Shown here: positions 12,201-21,120 of the stretch, in pieces
How the letters are laid out: every line of letters begins with the position of its first letter
Numbering within the stretch: position 1 is the stretch's first letter
Assembly: GCF_014805685.1 (NCBI RefSeq)
Contig: NC_060884.1
Location: 15,620,356 to 15,684,355 of the forward strand
DNA: 64,000 nucleotides
Origin: Silurus meridionalis
Taxonomy: Eukaryota > Chordata > Actinopteri > Siluriformes > Siluridae
Reading direction: 5' to 3'
Made by a program: the position numbers and the translations under genes
The notes under the pieces: model-generated
The model's input: the letters and a program-made list of their open reading frames with translations, nothing else
Databases searched by the model: none
What the model was told of the DNA's origin: nothing

Positions 12201-14398
12201 CACAAATATACACAGACACACACCATTTACCATCACACAACAATCTCCAATATAATTCTCCAAAGTTTTAGATTTTGTTTTTATAATCAAAAGAATATGT
12301 AGAATAAATATCAGGGTAAATCAGTGCCATTTATTCCTTTACACTCAACGCATAGCACTTTTCTTATGTATAATGGATAAAGCATTAATCGTGTCAATTC
12401 TCTGACCAAGACTTTTCATTCTGAAAATAAATCACAATGTACCGTAGGTTTTCTGTGTAAAATGTTGCCCATTGTCAGTATTTCAAAAAAAATAAAATAA
12501 AAAACAATACCCAACTTTTTGATTTGTAAAAAGATTCGGTGCACACTGTGTTGTTACATGTGAAAAGTGGAACTGCTTAGCAGCAAAGCCGTGGACTGGA
12601 TTTCGGTCTTTCTTAGTCTGCTTTCACACTCGCCATTTTTCATCTCAACCCACAGCTCATGTGTTGCGTGTAATCCTATGTGAAGCGAGCACAACGGCAT
12701 CACGGCATCATCAAAAAGCAACGCCGGTGGTTTTTTTAGTCGCACAAGACTCCTTACAAATTCGAAAAAGAATGATTTCTACTTTTTAAACAAAAGGTGG
12801 ACAAAAAAAAAAAACAGCACAAGTGCTCCAGCCAATGCTTTTTCTGAGGGGAAAAGCCAAAAGTACTCATATTAAATGTTTAGCCCAATGTCTATTCTAA
12901 TTAAGGTGACCCTAAAAACAAAATGTAAAAAGTGTATAGTGTTTACAGGAGTTTTATGACTGTAGCATCAATCAAGCGAAACTGAATTTCAGAAACGACC
13001 AAGGACTCAATATTTTTATAGACAATTCCCCATATATTTTCCACAGAGTTCATATATTTGGCCGTTCATCTGTATGACTCAGGGACTACACTGGAAATCA
13101 TTACAAGCTTCGTGTCCTAATATCACCGGCAACAAGCAGAAAAAGAATGAAGTTTCCCTCTGGTTCTCTAATCCATTTCCTCCTGTGGGTTATATCTTAT
13201 GCCGTCTCAGAGATTAGAGAAAATACTTTAACTTTAGCGCAAAATTCCTGTAAAGTTGCTTTGTGACTAGTAATAAAGATGGAACTGTTTAGCGGGTGTG
13301 TTTTTGTTCATTAACTTTCATGCAAAACCCCTGGAAAAGCTGTGTGACCATTTATCAGGAAAGTTTCTGAAAGGACGGATAAAAGTATTAGGACTGACCT
13401 TTCCAGTCAAATGTGTTTTTTCTCCAAACTTTTTACACAAAGTTGGAAGCACACAATTGTATATGATGTCTTTAAATGCAGCAGCGTCACATTTTCCCTT
13501 CACTTTAACTAAGAAACCCGAACCTGTTCCAGCATGACAATGCCCCTGTGCACAAATCCAGCTCAATGAAGATGTGATTTACATGGGTTGGAGTGGAAGC
13601 TCTTGAGTGGCCTCAACCCTAATAAACACCTTCGAAATGAACTGAAATGTTGAAGGCACTTCAGTCCTCCTCACTCTTCATCAGTACCTGCCTTTAGTAA
13701 TGTCTTTGTAGCTGAATGAGCACAAATCTCCACAACCACACTCCAAAATCTAGTGGAACATCTTCTCAGAGTGGAGCAAATAGGGACTGAATGTGGAATG
13801 GGGTGTTCAAAAAGGACATAAGGTCAGGTGTCCACAAACATTTGTTCATATAGTGTATATTTATGTTATACAATAAACAAACAAACAAACAAATAAAGGC
13901 AATACAGAGATTGCTTTATGGCATCAGATCCTGACCTGCAATTCAGTCGCTTCCCATTCCAATAACTGCCTGCTAGTATCAGTGATCTCTTTCCCACCAA
14001 CCTCGAACAGATATCTGTGGACATACAGACATTAAAGCTTCAGCAAAAAAATCAACAAGGCAGAAATTAGAGCTGTATTAGGAAATACTCACTGGCAGAT
14101 GGCATTCGCACTGAAAAGCTGCTGGCCGCTGGGTAACAGCACAGCAGGCAGGACCGGGCGACTTAGGAAGGACACCACCTTTTCTGAAAACGCACACGGA
14201 TACAATCAGCTACAAACCTTACAAACTTTCACTCACAATACAGTCTCATCTAAAGTTATTTTTTTTTCCACTCTGCACCGCTAAAATCCACGAATGTGCA
14301 AAATATCTGTAGGCCCTATATTTAATACACAAAAAGTAAAATAATACACATACACTATAACAGTATGTTTTATAAAGTATCAATATTGTATGCCCCCC

Positions 14399-14460
<62 letters not shown>

Positions 14461-16743
14461 ACATTTGGCCCCCTATTCAGAGCAATAATGATCTAATTTA
14501 TACAACTGAGAAGTTGAGGGTTATGGTGCTTGTCAAGGGGCCCAGACTGGCAGCCTGGTGGTGCTGGGATTTGAACTCACAAACTCACGATCAGAAGCCC
14601 ATAGTTTTAACCACTGTCCTACGACTTCCTTATAGTGTGTGTGAGAGGGGCAATACAGTACATGCACAGTACACGATGCAATACATTTAAAGAAATACAT
14701 ATACTGTATTACCATATTTAACTTTTTTATGATAAACTTTCTTTCGGCTTCTCCCGTTAGGGGTCGCCACAGCGGATCCTCCGCACGTTTGATTTGGCAC
14801 ATGTTTTACGCTGGATGCCCTTCCTAACGCAACCCTCCCCAAATTATCCGGGCTTGGGACCGGCACTGAGAGTGGCTGGGGATGGTTCCCTGACCGGGAA
14901 TCGAACCCGGGTCGCAGCGATGGGAGCGCTGCATCTTAACCACTAGACCACCAGGGGACCTAACTTTTTTTATGATAAATTTGTGCAAATATTTATGTAG
15001 GTAAATAATAGATACATTTTACATATACTTAAACCGGTGAATGTGACATTGTGTACAGGTCAATTTTGTAGGTCTAAATTTACTAAAACACATCTGTACA
15101 GCCTCCTAGTTGGACCTGATGAAATGACCAGTCAGTGTATAACCAGTTAAGTATAACCAGTGTCATACCAGTGTATAACCAGTTAGCTCCCATTCATTCT
15201 GGAGATACATGTCAAGCTTTTGGCTTTTTTGGTAATCCTGCAGTGGATATTTCTCCTTATTATCGTTGAACATTGTTATAAAACAGTGACTGGGAAAAAC
15301 AGTTGTTGTTGTTTTTTGAGCACACAAGCAGTAAAACCTGATGATCCTCATCACTGATATGAATCATTGCTGAAGTGGCTGGTCAGGTCTGCACCAAATC
15401 TTATAACAGAGTAACATATCACAGTAAGACATCAACCAACAAACTATTTGGTCTAAAAGTTTTAAACTGTTTCATGAGCTTGGAGAGTGTTAAAAGAAAG
15501 AAATAGTGACATGAGTTTTATAGAGGGATGAATGTGTGTGCATTTGGCACTGATAGAGAGAGATGAAGTCAGAGTCTTTGTTACAGGTATGGTGAAAGAG
15601 ACTAAATTGAGGCTTCGAGTTGTGTAAAAGTTTTGACAGTTGGAGATCGAAATCTTGAACATTTCAAGTCAAGATCTGAAAATTCAGTTTCAGTTCAATC
15701 AGGAGATAACGTTAAAAACAGACGAGCTGTGCGGAGATTGCTGAATATAGTTTAAAGGTTTTAAGAGTTTTAAGAGTTTGATGGGAATGCATGACACATT
15801 TAGGAAAATTCTAGCTATTATTATAATATGAATTATTATCATCATAATTATTATCATCATTATTATCCTCTAGTAAGTATTATTCATTGATAAGTATAAG
15901 TACCCTCAACAGAGAGTAGCATGAACAGCTACATTAAAAGCATTAAATAAAGGCAGGACAATAACACAATGTATAATGATATTAATATTACATTGTACTT
16001 GTGTGAAATGTCGAGCATCGTCAGTACCTGACCAACCTTCCCATTCGTTTAAAAAGAAAGAGAGAAAAAAAAAAAAGATTTAGTAAAACTGCATAGCAAC
16101 AAGCAGCTGAGTGGATTTCAGGGTGTTGTGCTGTTATCTTATTCTGCTCTCACACTAGGCACAGAACGCCTCCTCCCTCAGAAAGCAATGCTGGTGGTGT
16201 TTATTTCAGATTTGTCACAGCACAAAGACCCAAACTTTTCATGAAAGACACAATAATGTCTCTTTCACCTTTCCAACTAGCCTGCGCAGACACCCTGCTT
16301 TGTGTTATAAAGCACAGCATGCTAGTCCACTGTCCTTCAATTTGGTTTTACATTTAGTAAATGTTTTTCCTCATGTTTCTGCAATAACATTTCACCAAAT
16401 TATAAACTGAAACTGACAGAAAAGTTCAGATGCGTGACAGAAGTTAGATTCTGAATGGGGGCGGTGACCAAATCTGACTTTCATCCAATAGCTGTGAAGA
16501 AAGTAATGAAGCCTTTTATCAAAGTGGATGCGGCAACTGTCACTCAAACTGAACACAGGCGACACCCCACAGAAATCCATTACTATTAAGTAAACTCTAT
16601 TTGTTTAAGGAAAAGAAATGGAAGGTTTCTCAGTGTCTAAAATATGTCTAACACTATACTACCATTAAGTGAAACAAAGATGAACAACAGAAAGAAACTG
16701 TCAATAAACTTATAAGCTTTAACATACATTTATAAATTATAAC

Positions 16744-16798
<55 letters not shown>

Positions 16799-17333
16799 AA
16801 GCTGTTTTAGGACAATATCCGTTGTTAAAAGCTTTTGTTAAAAACTGGACTGGGTTGAATTATCATTCTTAAAGCGGCTGCATTTAAAAGGACAGACATC
16901 TCCAGATTTCATTTTCCATGGATTTCATCATCACGACTACAGTTCAGGGCAAATGACGTCATCACCATGATCAGACCTTATATCACTCATTATTCATGTA
17001 TTTATTGATGAGTTTTCCCTGATGGTAATTAATCTAAATACAGCTGTCACTCTCTCTCTCACACACACTGGACACACTGCCCTGCTTACTTTCAGATAAA
17101 GTCCTGATATTTTTAGATCTAATATTAAGCTTGCAGAAATCATTTTCAGAGTAAACACTTTAGACACACTGAGTGTCCTTTCACCGCTTCCAAGTAAATC
17201 TGACAAAGTAAGATGAACAGACTTTCTTACCCTCGTGGCCGAGAAGCTGCAAGTCACATTTCACTCCAGTGTGCTCGAGCGCTGCTAGCACTTTCACACA
17301 CTGCGGGTTGCCTTCACTCACAAACAGCTTCAT
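3496..17333 (-). CDS. mars1: Cytosolic methionyl-tRNA synthetase (20 coding exons)
   Basis: This class I synthetase charges tRNA-Met with methionine for initiation and elongation; in animals it sits in the multi-synthetase complex. Exons in transcription order: 17333-17231, 14183-14093, 14014-13936, 12197-12066, 11522-11447, 11360-11194, 11106-10997, 9711-9595, 9183-8980, 8158-7957, 7787-7713, 7632-7462, 7344-7249, 6721-6604, 6121-5908, 5700-5569, 4736-4632, 4383-4188, 4037-3966, 3537-3496. All joins keep phase and give 833 residues. Residues 1-216 are the GST-like domain (starts MKLFVSEG). The HIGH-type motif is PHLGN at 275-279. Zinc-knuckle cysteines are C385/C388, C401/C404, C414/C417 and C431/C434. 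The KMSKS-type motif is KFSKS at 589-593. The anticodon-binding domain follows to about 796. Compared with the 900-residue human enzyme the C-terminal WHEP domain is missing in this model. One intron has a GC donor. Identity is certain; the last exon is not. Confidence 0.96.
3966..4037 (-). CDS. mars1: mars1 exon 19 (residues 797-820)
   Basis: It encodes [20 protein letters not shown], matching human [20 protein letters not shown], and ends GGQQ in phase 0. In human this point leads into the linker before the WHEP domain. Confidence 0.95.
4188..4383 (-). CDS. mars1: mars1 exon 18 (residues 731-796)
   Basis: It contains [31 protein letters not shown] and LPTGHRIGT, the end of the anticodon-binding domain, closely following human. 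Confidence 0.96.
4632..4736 (-). CDS. mars1: mars1 exon 17 (residues 696-731, GC donor)
   Basis: It encodes [19 protein letters not shown] of the anticodon-binding domain. The only phase-compatible donor reads ACAG|GCAAGT at 4631-4626, a non-canonical GC-AG intron with otherwise perfect consensus. Confidence 0.95.
5569..5700 (-). CDS. mars1: mars1 exon 16 (residues 652-696)
   Basis: Part of the anticodon-binding domain: [18 protein letters not shown], then a helix ending QLLDKVR. It matches human [18 protein letters not shown]. Confidence 0.96.
5908..6121 (-). CDS. mars1: mars1 exon 15 (KMSKS motif, residues 581-652)
   Basis: It carries [13 protein letters not shown], the KMSKS-type ATP-binding loop at residues 589-593, and the start of the anticodon-binding helical domain ([15 protein letters not shown]). 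Confidence 0.97.
6604..6721 (-). CDS. mars1: mars1 exon 14 (residues 542-581)
   Basis: It contains [20 protein letters not shown] and [12 protein letters not shown] of the catalytic core. Splice sites are GCAG and GTGATG. Confidence 0.97.
6857..6932. repeat. Pentanucleotide (ATAAT)n microsatellite
   Basis: About fifteen units of TAATA-type pentamer with one TGATA interruption, in a mars1 intron. Confidence 0.9.
7249..7344 (-). CDS. mars1: mars1 exon 13 (residues 510-541)
   Basis: It encodes [20 protein letters not shown], part of the methionine-binding pocket region, followed by [10 protein letters not shown]. It is nearly the human sequence. Confidence 0.97.
7462..7632 (-). CDS. mars1: mars1 exon 12 (residues 453-509)
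   Basis: It contains [19 protein letters not shown] and KWGTPVPLE, highly conserved in cytosolic methionyl-tRNA synthetases. Phase is 0 on both sides. Confidence 0.97.
7713..7787 (-). CDS. mars1: mars1 exon 11 (residues 428-452)
   Basis: It supplies the last zinc-knuckle pair, C431/C434 in PLCKVCG, and [10 protein letters not shown]. It covers 25 codons in phase 0 on both sides. Confidence 0.95.
7957..8158 (-). CDS. mars1: mars1 exon 10 (zinc knuckles, residues 360-427)
   Basis: It carries three C-x2-C pairs (C385/C388, C401/C404, C414/C417) of the connective-peptide zinc module and the sequence [18 protein letters not shown]. Confidence 0.97.
8333..8412. repeat. (TA)n microsatellite
   Basis: Uninterrupted alternating TA of about 80 bp in the mars1 intron between exons 9 and 10. 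Confidence 0.95.
8546..8670. repeat. (CTAT)n/(CTAG)n microsatellite
   Basis: About thirty tetranucleotide units with a short CTAG patch near 8632-8648, in the same mars1 intron as the TA run. Confidence 0.95.
8980..9183 (-). CDS. mars1: mars1 exon 9 (catalytic domain, residues 292-360)
   Basis: It contains [20 protein letters not shown], a hallmark of eukaryotic methionyl-tRNA synthetase, and [11 protein letters not shown]. The catalytic Rossmann fold continues here. Confidence 0.97.
9595..9711 (-). CDS. mars1: mars1 exon 8 (HIGH motif, residues 253-292)
   Basis: It encodes [16 protein letters not shown], carrying the class I ATP-binding HIGH-type signature as PHLGN, then [13 protein letters not shown]. 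This is almost identical to the human enzyme. Confidence 0.97.
9712..10996. other. mars1 intron 7, no gene seen
   Basis: AT-rich, with short AAT and CA tracts. No exon-like block or transposon was recognised. Confidence 0.6.
10997..11106 (-). CDS. mars1: mars1 exon 7 (linker, residues 217-253)
   Basis: An acidic linker with MTEEEIEVA (human LSEEEIAMA) leads to the catalytic domain. The donor GTAAGA at 10996-10995 was chosen over an earlier GTAGAA because only it restores phase to exon 8 and gives the human-like HPVLP join. Confidence 0.9.
11194..11360 (-). CDS. mars1: mars1 exon 6 (residues 161-216)
   Basis: It finishes the GST-like domain and contains [15 protein letters not shown] and [11 protein letters not shown], similar to human FQTLSTQEPCQRAAE and LRPYLQKQPQP. 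The donor is GTACAC. Confidence 0.92.
11447..11522 (-). CDS. mars1: mars1 exon 5 (residues 136-161)
   Basis: It encodes [18 protein letters not shown], matching human ETESLADIVLWGALYPLL. Splice sites are TTCAG and GTGAGA. Confidence 0.94.
12066..12197 (-). CDS. mars1: mars1 exon 4 (residues 92-135)
   Basis: Forty-four codons in phase 0. The segment [15 protein letters not shown] aligns with human PALSAALYYLVVQGK in the helical half of the GST-like domain. The donor is GTAAGT. Confidence 0.9.
13290..13860 (+). mobile_element. Tc1/mariner-type fossil, copy 1 of a dispersed family
   Basis: A degraded transposase shows [15 protein letters not shown], the second catalytic-Asp region typical of Tc1 elements, followed by stops. 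The end reads CAGGTGTCCACAAAC then CATATAGTGTA, a terminal sequence common to fish Tc1-like copies. Sister fragments lie at 25070-25186, 32938-33330 and 37130-37725. Confidence 0.75.
13936..14014 (-). CDS. mars1: mars1 exon 3 (residues 65-91)
   Basis: It contains [11 protein letters not shown], nearly identical to human [11 protein letters not shown], in the GST-like domain. It is bounded by CACAG and GTCAGG splice sites. Confidence 0.94.
14093..14183 (-). CDS. mars1: mars1 exon 2 (residues 35-65)
   Basis: It encodes a GST-like segment containing [11 protein letters not shown] and SANAICQ, corresponding to VVPFLTRPKVPVL in human. Acceptor CAG and donor GTGAGT are clear, and the phase joins exons 1 and 3. 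Confidence 0.93.
14401..14458. repeat. (CA)n microsatellite
   Basis: About 28 CA units directly abutting the 3' end of a SINE in mars1 intron 1. Confidence 0.95.
14461..14634 (-). mobile_element. tRNA-derived SINE, family A
   Basis: On the minus strand it has a tRNA-like head with box A-like CAGTGGTTAAAA and box B-like GAGTTCAAATCCCAGCA, then a body with AACCCTCAACTTCTCAG and a tail. A second copy lies at 39640-39778. This family is familiar from catfish-like genomes. Confidence 0.75.
14737..14960 (-). mobile_element. SINE, family B, with target-site duplication
   Basis: On the minus strand it has a tRNA-like head (14958-14886), a body with GGAAGGGCATCCAGCG and a tail GTGGCGACCCCTAACGGGAG. 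It is flanked by an 18-19 bp duplication, TAACTTTTTTATGATAAA at 14719-14736 and 14961-14979. The tail is shared with the LINE end at 44073-44115. Confidence 0.88.
14886..14958 (-). pseudogene. tRNA-like SINE head (Gly-CCC/Glu-like)
   Basis: It begins TCCCCTGGTGGTCTAGTGG, has an anticodon stem CAGCG/CGCTG around loop CTCCCAT (anticodon CCC), and the T arm CCCGGGTTCGATTCCCGG. The 5' end looks like tRNA-Glu, the anticodon and T arm like tRNA-Gly. The acceptor stem has one extra C, and the unit continues into the SINE body, so it is not a working tRNA gene. Confidence 0.8.
14980..17230. other. mars1 intron 1, 5' part
   Basis: No exon was recognised. At 16090-16230 there is a stretch loosely similar to 12560-12740 (both with CTGCTTTCACACT-like and GGTGGTTTT-like strings), perhaps an old dispersed repeat. 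Confidence 0.5.
16741..16798. repeat. (CTAT)n microsatellite
   Basis: About fourteen CTAT units in mars1 intron 1. Confidence 0.95.
17231..17333 (-). CDS. mars1: mars1 exon 1 (start codon, residues 1-34)
   Basis: ATG at 17333-17331 opens [12 protein letters not shown], matching the human start MRLFVSDG. The donor is GT at 17230-17229. It encodes the first strand and helix of the GST-like domain. Confidence 0.93.
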
Positions 17334-17459
17334 CTGAACTCTGCTTCTAGTTTCCTCCGCCGACAGCCTACAGAAACGACTCTACAACCCGATATCTCTG
17401 ATGAGTTGTGCCAGAAACATAAACAATTCAACTCAACCGGCTTTCATAGATTCAGAATC

Positions 17460-17467
17460 TGATGCAA
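17460..17467. promoter_or_regulatory. C/EBP-ATF (amino-acid) response core upstream of mars1
   Basis: TGATGCAA followed by C matches the CARE/AARE half-site pair used by ATF4-C/EBP dimers in genes such as ASNS, TRIB3 and CHOP. It lies 127 bp upstream of the mars1 ATG, the usual promoter-proximal position. Function is inferred. Confidence 0.55.
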
Positions 17468-17557
17468 CTTGACACTGGATAACTGCAACACGGCAAACTG
17501 TAGTTTTTTATGGACCAGGAGCTCTGTGTATACGGACACGCATACGGAATCAGTTGA

Positions 17558-17570
17558 AACTACATTTCCC
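17558..17570 (+). promoter_or_regulatory. ZNF143-like promoter motif
   Basis: AACTACATTTCCC resembles the ACTACAATTCCC core bound by ZNF143/STAF in housekeeping promoters. It lies about 230 bp upstream of the mars1 start codon. One core base differs. Confidence 0.4.
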
Positions 17571-17751
17571 ATAAATAGCGCAAAGTGTCGTAAAAAAGCA
17601 TTGCACTTCCTGCTTTTTCACCATTGCGGGGCAGTGTTGAGCAACTTTAGAAGACAGATTGTTATAAATATGAACATTTATTTTATATATAATATTAAAC
17701 TAGAATTGTTATATTCTACCACGATATGATTTAAAATTTTCAAATTTTTAC

Positions 17752-17753
<2 letters not shown>

Positions 17754-17812
<59 letters not shown>
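17754..17812. repeat. (TA)n microsatellite
   Basis: Pure TA run of about 58 bp between mars1 and the putative arhgap9 first exon. Confidence 0.95.
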
Positions 17813-17816
<4 letters not shown>

Positions 17817-17864
17817 TTTATTATTATAATTTTTTTTTAATTTTATGTCAAAATGTTATGTCAA

Positions 17865-17935
17865 TAACGCATTAACGCAAATTCATTTTGATGGCACTAA
17901 TTTTATTAACGCTAGATTAACGCAGTGATTATTTC
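17865..17935. repeat. AACGC-rich repeat fragment
   Basis: Several ATTAACGC strings occur together with AATTCATTTTGATGGCACTAAT. This pattern is common as a dispersed transposon-derived repeat in fish. The family was not determined. Confidence 0.4.
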
Positions 17936-18292
17936 TGTGATCCTTTTTATTAAAAATCTACATACATAAATATAAAAGAGGTAAACTTACAGCCTTAAAC
18001 GCAACACACATTTATTCACAATGTCCTTTCTTTACTGAGATATAAACAAAACTCCACCAAAAAATTATTTTTAATCACTAAACATTTGTTCTACTGAATT
18101 TCCAAGTCTCAAATCAAGCACCAAAATCTGCATGATGCACAAATCCGGCAATTAAAACCATCCGTGTGGAAACATAGCAAAAGTTCTGGTGTCCTGATGA
18201 TTTACAGATTTTAAACACATTAATATTTAATAAACATCCATATTTGTCCATGTCAGTGTTAATTAGACATTAAAAACTTTCAATGAAGTATA

Positions 18293-18295
<3 letters not shown>

Positions 18296-18364
<69 letters not shown>
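18296..18364. repeat. (TA)n microsatellite
   Basis: Alternating TA run of about 65 bp flanked by GAATATA on both sides. Confidence 0.95.
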
Positions 18365-18366
<2 letters not shown>

Positions 18367-18554
18367 TATACTTATAAAATCTCTGTCTATAAAATATATA
18401 TATTTTTTTTATTTTTTTTTTAGCATATTTATACATTTTAAATATATAAAACGATCTTCAAAAAACGCTCGATTGCTCTCACTCCCTATGTAGTGCTCAA
18501 GTGAAGGTAGGAGGCAGTTCATTGGAACGCCATTGACAGTAGCTCAGAGTCTGG

Positions 18555-18562
18555 TCACGTGA
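18555..18562. promoter_or_regulatory. Palindromic E-box TCACGTGA
   Basis: The eight-base palindrome TCACGTGA is the extended E-box favoured by MITF/TFE and USF-type bHLH-zip proteins. It sits in a locally GC-richer block just before a possible first exon of arhgap9. Confidence 0.45.
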
Positions 18563-18569
18563 TCAGGGC

Positions 18570-18688
18570 AACGCGACGCTCCCGCTCGGGGCAGAGAGTA
18601 AACGCTGGAGTGGAGTTTGAGTTGATGAGAAGATGCTCGGCTGTTTTTAGGCTCTTTGGATTACAAATCGTGAATGCACCTGCAAAAG
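18570..18688 (+). other. arhgap9: Putative noncoding first exon of arhgap9
   Basis: A GC-richer block ends in a good donor, AAAAG|GTGAGA at 18689. It is the best donor-bearing block between mars1 and the first arhgap9 coding exon, whose acceptor is at 31954. Joined to that exon, an upstream ATG at 18625 gives a short frame that stops before the main ATG. The 13-kb intron is an inference. Confidence 0.35.
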
Positions 18689-19195
18689 GTGAGAATTTGT
18701 TTATAGTTGCAAAAACATTTCTACACTTTTGCCTCTTTATTTGTTTTCTGATCGTTTATCATATTGTACTTATTTCTTCTTCTTTTTTAAAAATCTAATG
18801 TATGTACATCCTGCACAGAGAGCATGCGGTATATATTGAATTGGATATTAAATATTTGACAGAATAATTGGAACGATTAGATTTTATTTGGGGAACTTTT
18901 TGAATAAATGATATGGATTATATATAGAATCTAAATGTACAGTTCATCAGACTCATGATTTATAGTGTAGAGTTAATTTCAGTGTACAGCAAACGACAGA
19001 TTACAGTTTTCAGTGTTTTTTATTTCCAGTCTCTACAGGTAGCTGTATATTTTTTAACTTATTTTCCCCCTGCAGATCACAATAGGCTCATATAAAATAT
19101 TCATAAACGCAGTTTTTCTGGCTCTTAAACTCTGTTGAAATGAAAGATGATTTCTCTTTGACGTTTTTATTGTTCAGCGCGCGTCTGACGGTTAT

Positions 19196-19207
19196 TGCGC
19201 ATGCGCA
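19196..19207. promoter_or_regulatory. NRF1-type palindrome
   Basis: TGCGCATGCGCA matches the NRF1 consensus exactly. It lies in a small CpG-containing block (19178-19230) in otherwise AT-rich DNA. Confidence 0.45.
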
Positions 19208-19953
19208 CGCCACTTTGGCAACCTGCGCAAATTTCAAGTACAGTGTTTCACCTCGGATTGTATTTTATAATTAGTATAATCTAATAATGAGTCTAACAAT
19301 TAAACTACTTACAATATCATGCTGGAAGAAGTTTTTAACAAGACTGTTGAGACTCCCAAAATATTATACTTTTCACTGTTGGAAACAAAGGATACCAAAC
19401 TGTACCTTGTCTTCTCATTGCCCTCAAGACATGTTTTTTTACCTTTAACATATATTTATTATCATATATATGACATATTGTGTAAATTCATAATCACCTT
19501 GTAAAGTAAAGCTTAAAAGCTACAATATGTGCATCTGTGTAAAGGAGTACTATCTGTACTATCTGTACTATCTGTACTATCCATGCCACAAGGAACTGTA
19601 GAGTCTAGCACCCTTTTGCTCATTGACAGTGTGTATTTTATGCGTTAAAGGCCACAGAAATAAATCAGAGCTCAACAGGAATGTACTGGACCAGCATGAC
19701 ATTATAAAGATAAAATAAATATCAGCTCAGGATTAGTTTCCAATGCAGTCGATAGAAAGTGGTAACTAACAATTCATTGTTTTCACAATTTTCTATTCCA
19801 AATCCTGTCACACAACTGGGTTACAGAGTTTGCAAGACTTTGACCTTTTATTGTAACTTTGGGGTTATGGGATTACATGCTAGCACTGACCTTACCTTTG
19901 TATTATATAAAATAGATTAGCATTAAAAAACTTTAAAATAAGATTAAAAAAAA

Positions 19954-21120
19954 ATTAAATGCTACTCGTTTTATTGAAAAATAGTTTGACTAGGCATATT
20001 CTGAAAGTATACACATTCATGTTATACTATTTCTTTCTGTGCTACATGCAAGCTTTTTTTTGAAAAAGACCTGTTGTAAGTAAATAAATGCAGTGTGAAT
20101 ATGCTTTCTTTTAGATTCCTCTGCATTTACGTATATACAATAGCAATAAATAGCAGACATGGTCAAATACCACATTACTGTACACGGTTTTGGACATTTT
20201 TGACGTAATGATGTGGAAAAAGGATGTGGTTGTCGTTGTTTCACAATTACAACTCAGTAGGTTTTATCCCACAACCCCAATGATCTTAGTAGTGATGGAA
20301 AAAACCTGCTTACAAACTGTCTGCTTTTATCTTTTGCCCTTTAACCTGCAATATAATGTTTCTGGTGTTTCTACAAAAAAAAAACTATTTTGGAGGTGTA
20401 GATGCTCTTATCCCAAACAGTTACAAATCTGGTTTATATTTGGGGTTCTCAGCACTGGATTAATACATGTACAATTCAAAAAATGTTTGTTATGTCTATT
20501 AGAATTGGCAGGTCAAACCATAAAATTGGGTTTTCAGAGCTGGTTTACAGTTCTGTCTAATTGTATGTAAAACATATCTTGAAGGCCATAACACATGACA
20601 AAAAGTTTTCCTTTGTTGCTCAACCGTAATAATAATTGTAAATTATTCACAAAAAGAATCAGTGTATTACACACTATTTTAAGAGAACCAGGGCATTTTG
20701 GACAAAAGCCTTTCATCATCTGTGCAAGCAAAGTGATTATGTAGCTGTAGGATATGAATCATGTGAAAGAAACATTTTGCTTGCACAGCTAATAAAAGAC
20801 TTTTGCCTGAAACGCCCTTTTTCACTGGACACAGACTGCACATTTTATGAAGAAAAGAATAGCTTATTATGTGCTGTGACAGTATTGTTTGAAAAACAGA
20901 TGTACAAAATCAAGATCGAACAATACGGTATGCTGTATTGTTACCCCTCCCAGGTTTACCAGGAGTCCTTTGAGACAAAAGAGTTTTTTTTTGTCTCTGC
21001 TGTCTCCGGCTTGCTCATTAGGGATCTAAATCTACATCCAGCCCACTGTAAAGACATTTTGTGACAGTGTCTCATATGATTAAAGACACTATAAATACAA
21101 CATTTTATAGATTTTATAAA
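19954..21120. repeat. 1.16-kb tandem duplication, copy 1
   Basis: Starts ATTAAATGCTACTCG, which recurs 1167 bp later. The two copies are base-for-base alike wherever compared, apart from an A run (10 versus 7), a G doublet near 20392 and one T near the end. No gene or transposon ends were recognised in the unit. Confidence 0.95.

Noticed and set aside
14886..14958. Functional tRNA gene
   Set aside because: The acceptor stem has an extra base and the unit continues into a SINE body with target duplications.
18559..18798. A 79-codon frame over the putative arhgap9 first exon
   Set aside because: It runs across the likely splice donor into low-complexity intron and has no ATG upstream of the relevant part.
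20190..20570. Frames of up to 126 codons in the tandem duplication
   Set aside because: They recur in copy 2 only because the DNA is duplicated, one is altered by the homopolymer change, and none resembles a protein.
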